Of a stretch of DNA of 64,000 nucleotides, positions 36,101-47,128 are shown in pieces. A program made the translations under genes and the position numbers. Source of the stretch: Pyrrhosoma nymphula (Eukaryota; Arthropoda; Insecta; Odonata; Coenagrionidae); NCBI GenBank assembly GCA_963573305.1, contig OY754339.1:6557941-6621940 (forward strand), written 5' to 3'. Positions within the stretch are counted from its first letter, which is position 1, and each line of letters opens with the position of its first letter. A model generated the notes under the pieces. That model was not told where the DNA came from. It saw nothing but the letters and a program-made list of their open reading frames with translations, and did not search any database.

Positions 36101-36950
36101 TTGTTAAACATTTCAGAATAAATTGTATGAGTTTAATAAAAAAAATTGCATGACATTGACGTGAGGAGCATAAACATACGATCAAAATCCAAGTTGAGAT
36201 CTCTGTTCGTTCAAAAGTTATGGCGAAAATTGTAAAATCAAGTTTTATCTCTTTAGATTTGCTAAAACCCTTTAAAGGCCCAAGTTTTTTTTAATCAATC
36301 AAAAAAAATAGTTTTAATATTTTTTGTTTACTTATAGTTAAAGAATGATTATATTTTCATTTAGACAATTTATTTTTATTAACAATAATAAACACATTGG
36401 CAACATTGGGCATTTATGGGTGTAGTCTGTCCCCGTGTTCTCATTGTAGCCATATGGCAACGTACTGTTATTATGGAATGAAATAATATATATTCTTACT
36501 TTTTATTGTTTTTTTACTTATTGCTGCATTATGTTACTTTATCGTGTTTGACTAATGTATCCTCCCGAACCTTATCGAATCATACAATTAATAATTAGTG
36601 TTTATGAAAATATATTCTGTTCGCAATGATAGATGAAAAGACATTTAGAAACACATATTTAACTTATTTAAATCCATTTTTTCATAGATAAACCTTTGAA
36701 TTATACACATATGTGGTGCAAAACAAAAGAACTGGAAGCTTTTTTTCTAATTTTTCGCATTTATTGAAACTCAAGTATATCAAAAAGTTGAAAATATATG
36801 AGAGCTCTACATTTGGTAGAATGCAATAAGACAAAAAATACAAATTATTTATTAACGCCACCGTTGCCGGAAACGCACTGAAAGACTTAAGCTGTCTACT
36901 CTTACGTCATTTTAGCATTAACGTTTGCCATTAAATCGGCCCTGATGCGT
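33160..36950. other. No gene recognised; one GC-rich patch
   Basis: Mostly AT-rich without recognisable elements. The section from about 35480 to 35960 is GC- and CpG-rich. It contains a TATATAG word on the plus strand (about 35634-35640) and a GTATAAGC word with a nearby CCGCCCC on the minus strand (about 35860-35890), which could be promoter-like. No start codon with a convincing coding exon follows either one. Confidence 0.4.
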
Positions 36951-36954
36951 GGTT

Positions 36955-37532
36955 TAAGGAGGTTCCGCCGAGACTGTGTGACTCAAAACAAATACTAAAT
37001 TCCACATTTTTTATATTTTGTCCAAAAAAATCCTGCTTTCGCTGATGAAATCCGTTACGAATATAGAAACCCAAAAGTATAAAGGAACACAAAATATATA
37101 AACAGATTATTCCACGAATTAAATGAGCACCTTTTTCCAGCCATAGGAGCCGTCTGCAGCGCCATTTCCTACGAATTACCGCATTTTGACTTCAATTACG
37201 GCATTAATTCTTCAATAACTATAAAAATAAGGTGGTAAGATGCCTGTATTTTATTTTTATTCAATTTCTCTGGATTATTCCCTTCTTAGAGACAGTTTTC
37301 CACGAAAATGGCATTTATATTTTATGGAAAAATACTATTTTCCCACGTGTTTCTCTCATTCCCCCATTGAACACCATGTAATTTCAAGTTCAATTATAGA
37401 ATAAAATAGCGTGGAAAGGTATTATTTTGTTGTTCATATCAGATAGAGGACAACTGTTTTTACAAGTAGACAGAATATGAATAAAATTACATATAAGTCA
37501 TTTTACGGTGGGACCAACTTAAGAGCTAAACT
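36955..37532 (+). repeat. Dispersed repeat C, copy 2
   Basis: Diverged partner of 14953-15515. It starts GGTTCCGCCGAGACTGTGTG and ends near CATTTTACGGTGGGACC, with the same internal blocks in order. The shared length and absence of any ORF mark it as an interspersed element; its ends and class are not resolved. Confidence 0.7.
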
Positions 37533-38162
37533 TATTGTTTTTTCTGGACTTGTTTTCTCCAGTATTCTATAACACAGCCTGCAACCAGACTAATGGAACG
37601 TCTGGTGTGCCGAGTGGGATGTGAAGTGGAAAGACATGGAAAGAATAGCGGCATAAAGAAGTGAAAAAGAAATGGGAGAGCGTGTTTGAGGCTGCGGTAA
37701 AGGAAGCAAAAAAGTGGCTATGAATTGCTGAAGGCTTGATGGGGAGGAGATAGTGGGTAAGAATCTGCCGAGGTTTAATTGTCGGATACACCTCTGGATG
37801 AACGTCCGGAGAACGCACACACCACCGAAGTTGTGCTCAGCTCTTCGACTAAACCTAACTCATTTTCATGCTAATTAAATCCAGTACGTATGTGCCAGGT
37901 ATCTTAAAGTCCATTGCGATAGGATGACTATTATTTCACGAATAATCATTTAATTTATGCTCGAATGAGTATGTTATTTTATGAGTGAGAAGCAGAAATA
38001 ATGATTACTCTTTAATTCAAATGGGTTAAAAGCTGATCATCCTCGTACATACATTAACTTTTGCTCGGAATTCATGCATCTACTAGTAGCTTCATCACAA
38101 CTATTAATAATTTCCATTCATATGATTTGATGATTTAATTGTAACGCAATAAATATTTGACA

Positions 38163-38290
38163 AATTTTGAGGATACCGGGACTAACCTCAGTATAACCTT
38201 TACGGAGTCACCCGTAAGTGCACAAGTCCTGCACCCGCAAGTCGCGGTCAACGCGAATGATTTTTTCTCTGTGGAATTAAGCACTATAAA
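38163..38290. repeat. SINE type 1 fragments, inverted junction
   Basis: The left part (38163-38235) is the inverse of the SINE tail: GAGGATACCGGGACTAACC and TTTACGGAGTCACCCG. The right part (38240-38290) is direct: GCGGTCAACGCGAATGATTT and CTCTGTGGAATTA, the end of the tRNA-like head plus the start of the tail. The two halves therefore meet head to head, as in the larger palindrome at 43667-44086. Confidence 0.65.
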
Positions 38291-39657
38291 TATTTTATCA
38301 TAATCACAGATAATGAATCCAAGGATTGTTTTTGTAAAACTCTAGATAGCTGAGATATTAAGACATATCTATATTCTCTCGCAGCCGTTCAAATCATTAA
38401 TCATAATTTGTTACGCATGAGATTAAAGCTAATTGCACCTTAATCACGTACCAAAACCAATACATATCAATTCTGAATTCATAGATTCAAAAATTTATAG
38501 ATTGCTCTATTTTTAATAATATGGAAAACCTTCCATATCAATGTCAAAATCTGGGAACGATTAGAAGCGAGATTGTCGCTATATTGAAAACTATATTGAG
38601 AATTCCACGTTATTGATATATTTGGTGTACTTTTTAATTATCACTTGCAACCTAATTGACATTTAGCGGTCCGACGACTATAACCCTAAAGGAGTAGCAG
38701 ATAGATCAAATAAAAATATTTATCGTTCTTTCCGTGAACTATGCATCAATGTAACAACTTCAAGATTTCTGCCCGTAAACTATCCCTTATCTCTTTAAAA
38801 ATCGATGTCAGTATCCACCTAATCCCGTTTGGTGATTTGCAATATTTTCTTCTAGTATTAAACGGCATGAACATGGAAATTAAGTGAAAAGTTTGTTTCG
38901 CTACCCCTTGCTCAAAATGGTGTCTCTATAATCGGCACACAAATAAGTATAAGTCGGTGAGAAGAATGAGATGGAGGAAGGGACAATGAACTCATGACCT
39001 TCGGAGTTGGGAGGAGATTGAAATGCTATTTTGAATCATCTATATTTAAGGCTATGACGGCTTTTAAGGCCATTCTCCTTGGCTTGTTGAGAATTCCCAG
39101 TGGCAGTTATTTTCCTCATAAGTCGGAGCACCACCGGAACTTCTGGACGCGGCTGCTTGCTTGTCACGATATCTGTGAGATATTTATGCAACAATACCGG
39201 ATCAAGCAGCGTTATTAATGGTCTAATAATTTTGTTTCATTTCCTAAATATCCATTGAGAAGTTAGTTTTTGTAAACCCCTCTTCACAAACTTTCAATTG
39301 GAATTTGGAGACAATCAACCTAAGAATAGGGATTATTAAAATAACTTCTAATAAGTAATTCAGCGCTTAGATTGAGATAAATTTATTGGTAAATAATTGC
39401 AGATGAGACTGATTTGTGCTTCGGCCAGCCCGATATTTCTTAGAAAACTCTTAATCCAATGAATTGAATGCCTTAGTGCTAGAAGTTCGTCAATGCTTAT
39501 AGCTACTGGGGCGCAATAGTAAGTAACAAAATTCCATTAATTATGTAGCATATTTCAATTAATGTTATTTCCAGCCTCATTAGCCGACAGCATCGCCATT
39601 GTTTTGAGTTAATGAATTTTAAATCGCTGCAAAGGCTTCTGCGGTGATTATATGATG

Positions 39658-39809
39658 ACTCGAGGGTTTACGGGTTCTTCCCGCGTTAGTTAATTCTTGT
39701 GGAGAACATTTTCGCCGGCATTCCAGTCGGCATCTTGGTCCGAAGATGCCGACTGAAATGCCGACGAAGCCTTTGACCGCAAGGGTGAAGAACCCGAAAA
39801 CCCTTGAGT
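39658..39809. repeat. Foldback of about 150 bp
   Basis: Arms at 39658-39736 and 39742-39809 pair around a 5-base loop. Pairing blocks from the centre outwards are GTCGGCATCTT with AAGATGCCGAC, CGCCGGCATT with AATGCCGACG, GGGTTCTTC with GAAGAACCC, and ACTCGAGGGTTT with AACCCTTGAGT. The arms have drifted, with gaps in the middle. It resembles a pair of inverted PLE or DNA-transposon ends with no interior. Confidence 0.6.
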
Positions 39810-40799
39810 GAATGAATTTTCAACCTCTTATTGCTGTTATTTGCTAAAAATAAATGATTCACTATAACTCGACCACGTCTTCAGTTCTTGCTAAAAATTT
39901 AATTTACAAAAACAATTTAACAGTTTCTTACAATGCAATTCCCAGGAAACAGTCATCTTTTATGTCACTTTTTATCGCAAAGCATCATTCTTGTGAGCAT
40001 TGTAGACAAAATGCTATTTTTCTTAGAATGTGCAAAATTCACGATGAAAAATCCTTTAATTATATTTTTCCTTCTAGTTCACTCATTCTCGCCTATGTCT
40101 TTATGATTTCAAGTTTAATTTTTGAAAAAAAAATAAATAAAATTATGTAGGAAAGATCAGGTTTTGCTAACGTCATCGGATAGAGAAAACAATTGCCTAT
40201 CAGTAGGCCGGATATGAAAAACATGACATTAAAATAGTTTACAACGGAGTCTGTTTCATTGTGTGACACTGCTTCTTCCTTCATCGATGGCGTGAATGAA
40301 AGCAGTCGACTCGTGGATCTGGTGAAAGGTGCCAGTTGCACAACGGCAGTCGTTCGTGGATGCAGAGGTTAAGAGTAATTGTTTTTTTTCTACGTCCCGT
40401 GCCCATGGAGACCTATGATTAAGAGCTCGGAGTATCATGGGGCGCATTCGATCCCGAAGACGCGGAGTCCTGTTTTCGGCGTCCCGTCGTCGGTGAGTCA
40501 GAGAGGGTCGTCGACTTCGTCGGCCGCCTCCAATTACGACTCCCTCCTTGCCACCTCATCTTGGCCGCTCTCATTTTGCGCCGGACGAATCATCCCTCAG
40601 CCCTCCTTCCGAATGTGATCTCCCCCCCCACCCCCCTCTAATAATCCCTCGCGTGCTTCGGCGATGAGACTCCCTCTTCCCGTCATGCAACAGCACAACC
40701 GGACGACTGCCCACGCGCCGTCAGCGGCTCACTACATCGGAGGAGTTTGGGAAAACGACTTTGAGGAAAATGAAAATTGCCTAAACTTTAATTTGTAAA

Positions 40800-41650
40800 G
40801 AGGTTATTCTTGACCACTTTAATTATAACTGATTGGTTTTATTCCTTCTGGAGCTTTGGTCTACAATTCAAATATAAACCACCACTTCAACAACGTTTAG
40901 CTTTCTTATTCCACTTCCACTTTGTTTATAAATTCTTCTTTCTTGGAGACTTTTATGTTCCCTTTTTAACTTTTTTCTTCTTGGACTAGGGAAAGTTTTG
41001 AAGGGCGGGGGTTGCGTGCGTATAATTGTGTCTATGAGTTTCTGTTTATTAAATATTTGTTTCTTTTATTATCATCATGCTCGGGATTTATTTATTTATT
41101 ATATATATATATATTTTTTTGGCATGGTAAAATTATTGATGTATTTTCTTTGTTTTTTTCATAATAATATTGTAATTATTGTTATATTTAAAAAAAATAT
41201 ATATATATTTTTTTAAAATGTCAATTCCATTATTTTTTTCATTATTGTTATTTAAAAAATATCTTTTCTCAAAGCATTGGTGTGTTGTGGTGTTTTTTAT
41301 GAGATTGTTTACATTTATATTTACTTTACTAGATATTAATCCGGTACGGGAGGTTCGAGATATCTTGGTGGTTGATGGGCTTCGGGTTGGTTGGTTGGAG
41401 AAGCATAAGCTTCGTCAGGGCTAAAATTTAACATTGCTAACCACACTGGGATAAACCTCTTACTCTCTTTTTCATATTTTATGTGCTGTCTAGTTATTAA
41501 TTATTTCATTATATATTAGCACATGTGTGATGTATGACTTACATGTTGGATTTTAGCCCTGGTGAAGTTATAATAAAAAAGCTAAACGTTGGTGAAGTGG
41601 TGATTTATATTTGAAATGTAGACCCATGCTCCAGAAGGAAATAAAAACAT
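40800..41650. mobile_element. Penelope-like element 3, inverted ends only recognised
   Basis: Arms at about 40835-40910 and 41571-41648 are inverted copies sharing CCTTCTGGAGC, TCTACA, TTCAAATATAAA, ACCACTTCA and AACGTTTAGCTTT. Left of the left arm, 40803-40834 (GGTTATTCTTGACCACTTTAAT) matches the one-sided tail of PLE 1 in reverse (GTTATTGACCACTTTAAT), which links the two as one family. Near the right arm, CCCTGGTGAAG and CTAAACGTT may be a decayed hammerhead. The 660-base interior is extremely AT-rich, with TA repeats, and no nuclease motif survives. Target duplication not resolved. Confidence 0.6.
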
Positions 41651-42004
41651 TCAATCTTAACTTTTATGTATCATTATATATTTATTAGTATCTGGAGACC
41701 GATCTTATATCGGGTGCTGAGTTTTCTTTAAATGAATTCGCGAAAAAACCACACGTGTTGAGCAAATTAAGTTTTGGAACGCGTCGCTGTAAATCACGCT
41801 TTCACGAGTGTCCGCCAATGGCGCACTTCTCTGGTCCTTTTTCAGTCCAAATCTTATTGCCACAAGTTCTTTCAAATTTTTAAGTCGTAAAATAAAAATC
41901 TCGACCTTGACGTCCCCATCGCTTCTCATGATTTGGCCCATACATCATTCATTTCTTGGCTCAAACTCGGTCCCTTAACGGATTTTCCCGAAGATCAGAC
42001 TTAG

Positions 42005-42978
42005 GGGTCGTTCATAAACTACGTTACCAACTTAGGGGGGAGTGGGTCGCCTAAAACCCTACGGCGGGTAACGAGGGGGGGAGGGGGGTTCACTCAAAGT
42101 AACGTAGTTGTCAACATCGCGTCGACAATACTACAGTCTAGTTAAACATGAGGAAAGTCGCGCGGGGTGTTTCCTACACCTCAAGCTTCTACTCTCAAGT
42201 TCAATGTAACTGAACCATTGCCGCTAGAATTTTTCAAGTCTTCATACCATCAAATTGCTTACAATTTAACCTTCTTGTGGGTTGAATAGTGACCTCACGA
42301 CAACACATTTCAAGGAAGCAATCAGAAATGTGGGGATGGGAGAGAACAAAGTAGATGAGCACAGCAACTTGCGCCGTTATTTATGGTTGATATTGAGTAT
42401 TTAAAAATGAATATTACTTGTCCCAATTGCGATTAGATAGTTCTATTATATTTAGTTCGACAACTCTATTTGTCTTATTTCAACCTATCTCTAAAAATAA
42501 ACTCACTCAATAATTGAGAAAATATTTTTGAATTGAAAATTTCATTTTTGGAGACAACGTTACATGTCGGGAGGGGGGGGAGGGTGGAATACTACGGTTG
42601 TCAACGAAGGGGGGAGGGGGGGGGGGAATCACCGAAAACGGTAACGTATGTGTTCTATGTATGGCTTTATCCTCGCGGACTGTGGCGCTTAGCGCACGAT
42701 TTGGACTGCAAATGGCATCGTATGTCTAGCAGTCCTGACCACCATGCTCCTATAATGCCACCAAATTATCCACAGGGGACGTCACGGTAGCTTAACTGGT
42801 TAAAGCACTCGGCGCGAAATCGAGGGATCCGGGTTCGAATCCCGGTCAAGGCGAATGATTTTTCCTCTGTGGAATGTCGCACTTATGTGCAGTTGCGGGT
42901 GACTCCGTAAAGGTAACTACCGTGGCTAGTCCCGGTATCCTCAAAATTAGTGGAGGTAACGTAGTTTATTCACGACCC
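42005..42978. mobile_element. MITE with GGGTCGTTCATAAACTACG ends
   Basis: The 24-base terminal inverted repeats at 42005-42028 and 42955-42978 differ at two positions. Ends reading GGGTCGTTCATAAAYTACGT are known from widespread insect non-autonomous DNA elements. Two G-rich runs lie inside (42036-42087 and about 42570-42626). A complete SINE is inserted in the right end. Without it the element is about 660 bp. No transposase is encoded. Confidence 0.8.
42649..42954 (+). repeat. Full-length tRNA-derived SINE, type 1
   Basis: This 306-base unit is bounded by a perfect 9-base duplication GGTAACGTA (42640-42648 and 42955-42963). It has a head of about 135 bases, then a tRNA-like part with an A box (TAGCTTAACTGGTTAAAGC), a GGTTCGAATCC B box (about 42831-42841) and a GCGAATG junction. 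The tail ends GTATCCTCAAAATTAGTGGAG. The anticodon loop reads CGCGAAA and lacks the universal U33, so it is not a working tRNA. RNA polymerase III would be expected to transcribe it from the internal boxes. Confidence 0.8.
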
Positions 42979-43424
42979 ATATCGCAATGGAGTTTTGATA
43001 CGGCATCTCATCAAAGTCGTTAAAGAGTCGTTTCCAAAGTAAATTTTACAATGCATACGTGTGTACAATTACTGCTCGTGTAAGATTATGTAAAATAACG
43101 TTGTTTTTGATTGATCTTAATCCCCTAACGCTTATGCCACGGATGATTATACCGTACACGATCTTCCTATACATTTCCGATTGGTTGGTTATCTGAGGAA
43201 GTGACCGAGGACGCTAAGGGGGAACTAAAGTCATTTTCGCCACTGAGGTGGAATGAGGCTTGTAAAGGAATGATTTTTGGAGCATGGAGGGAAACTTGGC
43301 GTCGGCATTTGCCTGCTCTTTACGCTTTTACTTTTTGTTAACCAATGTGTCAAACGAATGGATAAATGGTTAACAAAAGGTGAACACCTTTGTGTTCAAT
43401 AGTTGTCTTAAACTTCGTTAACGG

Positions 43425-43660
43425 TGGCGGTATGAGCACGCATCGACCGCTTCGTGACATCCATCGTCCGGCAGTCATTAATATCATAATCCTTGTACAG
43501 CTCTCTAAATTCCACAGGGGAGGAGCGGTTGATAGCTCAAGCGGTTGAAGCACTTTGCGCGAATCGAGGGACCCGGGATTGAGTCCCGGTCAAGGTGGAT
43601 TTAGGAATTATCGCACTTGCATGCACTTTCGGGTGACACCGTAACGGTATCCTCAAAATT
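43425..43660 (+). repeat. SINE type 1, diverged copy
   Basis: It contains GATAGCTCAAGCGGTTGAAGC (A-box region), GCGCGAATCGAGGGACCCGG and GATTGAGTCCCGGTCAAGG (a mutated B box), then a short tail with CGGGTGACACCGTAACGGTA and TCCTCAAAATTTT. The tail lacks the middle section present in the copy at 42649-42954. Confidence 0.65.
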
Positions 43661-43666
43661 TTGTTT

Positions 43667-44086
43667 GAAATTCACAGTGAAAACATCATTCGCCTGGGCT
43701 GGGATTCGAACCCAGACCCCTCAATTTCGCGCCGAGTGCTCTAACAAATTAAGATACCCAGGCGTCATCTCTCACTGTGAATTTCATGGAGGCTTTAAGG
43801 AGCGAGGTGTCTTCACAGGTACCGTGCATACAATGCCATAGAGTACCCGTGTGCGAACGTTTGGCTTTACCTCGTGGACAGTCGCGCTTAGCGTTCGCAC
43901 ACGGGTACTCCATGGCATTGTATGCACGGTACCTGTGAAGACTTCTCGCTCCTTAAAGCCTCCATGAAATTCACAGTGAGAGATGACGCCTGGGTAGTTT
44001 AACTGGTTAGAGCACTCGGCGCGAAATCGGGGGGTCTGGGTTCGAATCCCAAGTCCAGGCGAATGATGTTTTCACTGTGAAATTTC
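43667..44086. repeat. Large near-perfect palindrome made of two SINEs
   Basis: The left arm 43667-43859 and right arm 43892-44086 are inverted copies differing at about eleven bases and one indel (about 94% identical by eye). A 32-base spacer (43860-43891) carries the SINE head words TTTGGCTTTACCTCGTGGAC and CGCTTAG. Each arm holds a tRNA-like part: minus at about 43692-43767, plus at about 43987-44060. An RNA across it would fold into a hairpin of about 190 bp. Confidence 0.85.
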
Positions 44087-44172
44087 ACACAATTGTGTGT
44101 CCATCAGCGGGTGACTCCGTTAAAGTTAATGCGCAGCCAGTTCCGCAGTTCTTTGGATCCTCAAAATTGTTA
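43987..44172 (+). repeat. SINE type 1, tRNA-like part and tail
   Basis: The right-arm copy starts its tRNA-like part GCCTGGGTAGTTTAACTGG, continues TTAGAGCACTCGGCGCGAAA and GGTTCGAATCCCAAGTCC, and closes with AGGC, which pairs with the first bases as an acceptor stem. It is not a functional tRNA gene: U33 is absent and no anticodon fits. The tail runs through GCGGGTGACTCCGTTAAAG to GATCCTCAAAATTG. Its head lies in the spacer and inner arm of the palindrome from about 43850. Confidence 0.75.
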
Positions 44173-44269
44173 ATTTTAAGCTATGTTGAGTTAGCAGACG
44201 ATGTGCTGTATTTATGTGTTGCGCATACTTTTAGTACACATTTATCTTGAAATGTTTTCCTCAGTATTC

Positions 44270-44590
44270 ATTCGAAAAATCTTCTCTTCTTTTCAAGCCA
44301 CCCATCACTTGCTCACAAACTTCTCCACACCCTTCTGTCGCCTTCCCACGTCTCATGCGCGTCTCCCAGCCACATGAAAACATCACGATTTGCATCCCCA
44401 GCGCCTTCTCGTCCAGTTCCACTTCCCGCCTCCCCCCCCATCCGCCTTCGCGCAATGCGCTCGCAGCCAGCTAGCTCTTGAGACGATGAGGAATCTTCTC
44501 CCCCCCCCTTTCAACCCTTCGGCACACTCTGCTCCACAGCTTTCCACCTCTATCGCAACAGCTCTAGGAGTTGAAGAGATCGCCTGACTT
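44270..44590. other. Pyrimidine-rich patch
   Basis: C- and T-rich on the plus strand with poly-C runs. The overlapping ORFs on both strands reflect composition. It follows the SINE cluster. No domain, TATA box or splice structure stands out. Confidence 0.4.
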
Positions 44591-45182
44591 TGTTGCTCGG
44601 AGATAAGAAAACATGTCAACGTGACCATGACAGCGGCATGAGAGATGGCAAATGACTGCAGGGGTATTTTAATTGAAATGTCACCGTCACGATGGTTACT
44701 TCAAGAGGGTCGGGCGTTTTTCGAGTGTGATATGAGCATTCCTCGTCTTTCCATTGATGAAAACTAAATGATGTAGTACGTTCCTAGACACGTTCGTACA
44801 AGTGTTCTACACTTTAATTTATTTTGAAAATTCTCTGCTAAATCAGTGTATATACCGATCATAACATGCGATTTCACTGCCTAATGAGAATTTATTACAA
44901 ACTATTTTAAGTCGGCATATTTTCCCCAGCTATGTGATTTCATCCTCCAATAGATATTTCTTGCAAAATTTCCAAATTTGGCGTATATTTCTAGTTATGC
45001 GATTCGATTATTCAGTAACGTTTTATTACTATACTGTGATTTCGTTATTCAGGGACAGACTCTTAATATTAATACTGGGAAATCTTGAAAAATCTTCATT
45101 GGTAATATCCTCAACCACTTCCTTAGTGGTATGTTTTTGGTAGTTTTGCTTCAATCGTTTCATGCATTCTTGAATCATTTCA

Positions 45183-45552
45183 CTGGCGTACCCAGCGAAG
45201 GGATATAGGGGGAGCAACCCCCTCCTATCCCCCCTTGGATCTTAAAAATAAAACCTAGAAATGTAAAGAAAATCAATTGATTTTTAAACAATTTCGTTAA
45301 ATAGTGTTTCGCGTTGGTATAAGTATGGCTAGGTGCTCATAATATAACAAAATTGTTACCTATCTTTATGTGTTCACAAGAAACGCCAGCCAGAAGCACC
45401 TTGTCACTGCAATTTTTTTTTACAAATTACCGTTCATGAACTAGCAGATTTTCCTCGATTTAAGTTAAGCAGTAAATTAAGCTAACGATTGCCCCCCCCC
45501 CCCAATTTATCATGACCTGCCCCTCCCTAGTTCAGATCCTGGGAATGCCCTT
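45183..45552. repeat. Possible MITE with TGGCGTACCCAG ends
   Basis: The left end TGGCGTACCCAG and the right end CCTGGGAATGCC are roughly inverse. Runs such as GGGGGAGCAACCCCC near the left and a long C run with CCCCTCCCT near the right also face each other. This layout is common in arthropod miniature elements. An internal block (45380-45443) recurs inverted at 49450-49495. Target duplications were not seen. Confidence 0.45.
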
Positions 45553-45559
45553 GACCCAT

Positions 45560-46985
45560 TTAATTAGGCATTTGCATTAATGTACATTGAACACTCTATT
45601 ACACTTGAACAATATAACGGTTGGTCCCCGGTGACGGTCTCCAGAGTGTTGGTTATGAAGTTCGCGACGAGTTCCGGTGCAGTCGGATCCCCCAGTGAGC
45701 TTTATCTCTAAATATTCTAACCACGCCAGAATTGGATATGTCCATGCAAAAAGTCGAGATACCCTAGTTTGAGATGTTATATTTCATTAACAAATATACC
45801 TATTGCAACACAATAAACTACATATCAAAGATAATTTATGTATCCGTCAACTACTCTACTTTGTGATTTTTAAGTACTGTTTAAATATTTTTTATGTGAG
45901 CTTGTGTGAAAAAAGGCACGCTTTTTGCCGGTACAAAAACGGTAGCACCACTTCATACGTTAATAACTTAGAAACGTACCGCTGTATTCACAAGGAATTT
46001 TATATAGGTAAACACATGACTATTAAGAGTAAGAATATTGAAGTAGAATGTTGTAAAAATATAAATAATATCGGATAAAGGTTACTGCTTTAGAATTTGC
46101 TATTCTCGTTATTTGAAGGCATACGAGATATTTTAAGGTATCATTGGCAGCGGATGAAAGCCCATATGGCGAATATATGAACAAAACAATTCGTATATTA
46201 CCCTTCTATTTTATTGTTACAGTAGTTGATTTTTTAAAGCTTTTTTGGCAGCATACACTATAACTTCCCCAACTCTGGGTCATATTTTCGCTTCCCTAAA
46301 CATTACTTTCCCGCCATCAAGTCTCTTGTCAAGGTCGATAGATATCTCGATTCGTTGCCTCTTCGATATATGAAGATGCAAATATATCGACCCTGGTCTC
46401 TTGTAAGCTTTTCACGCTATCTACCTCTCCCTCTGTTAACTGTAATTCCTAATGCCTTCCTTCTTATACCACACTTTCCAAGTTTTCTACCCTGTATCCA
46501 CCTCTTCAACATGCATTCACCTGAACGTACGACTTACGCCATGGTTCCCTAGTTCTTCCCGCCATGATTAATCACATTACACAAAGATTTTCGTTTCACA
46601 TAATCAGGTCCAAAGGGGCTCCAGAGTCACGCTGGAATTATAGATCGTAGAAGAATCCTATTGACCATTCACTTTTATGCACCAAGGTGATTAAAGGACA
46701 TTGGCTAGCTATCCCAGAAAAATAATTTCTTATAGAATCTTGTTTTGAATACACTGTGCCGTAGTTGTACTGAAAGTGCAGAATTATATAATAGATATTA
46801 TTTCGATCCAATTTCATCGAAGCCATCCTTTTAAATACTAGGAATACATGGAATTTATGCAACTCAAATTACTGGTAACGGGAAATATGTTATGGCCATA
46901 TGCCATCTTTCAATGGCCATATTATTCTAAGTGCTCTCTTACTTGTTCGTTTTGGTGGCATTAAATTAGGTGGTAAAGTCATATA
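45560..46985. other. No gene recognised
   Basis: AT-rich. A 91-codon ORF at 45803-46078 has no domain or coding signature that I know. Nothing else is recognised up to the PLE boundary at 46991. Confidence 0.45.
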
Positions 46986-47038
46986 TCAGCTGAATAAATT
47001 CTTCACGGGATTCCCAGGTTAGATGTTCAGCCAGAGCC

Positions 47039-47073
47039 GACGTTTCAATGGCTAACTCTGCCATCGTCCTCAG
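47039..47073 (-). ncRNA. Hammerhead-like ribozyme, left arm of PLE 2
   Basis: Mirror of the motif at 47795-47829. Read on the minus strand it begins CTGAGGA, has the same six-pair stem II around AGAGTTA and ends GAAACGTC. It lies in the left inverted arm, so both strands of the element could yield a self-cleaving RNA. Confidence 0.6.
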
Positions 47074-47128
47074 GGCGTTGAGTGCTGGGTCAAAATTTGT
47101 CCGGGTTTATATATCTTCCGGCCGTGCG

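Noticed and set aside
40425..40490. Possible first exon ATGGGGCGCATTCG... ending TCG|GTGAGT on the plus strand
   Set aside because: The donor is good, but there is no TATA box, signal peptide or conserved peptide, and the GC-rich patch could give this by chance.
43987..44060. Functional tRNA gene
   Set aside because: The boxes and acceptor stem are tRNA-like, but U33 is missing and the anticodon loop (CGCGAAA) does not give a usable anticodon. It is one of several SINE copies.
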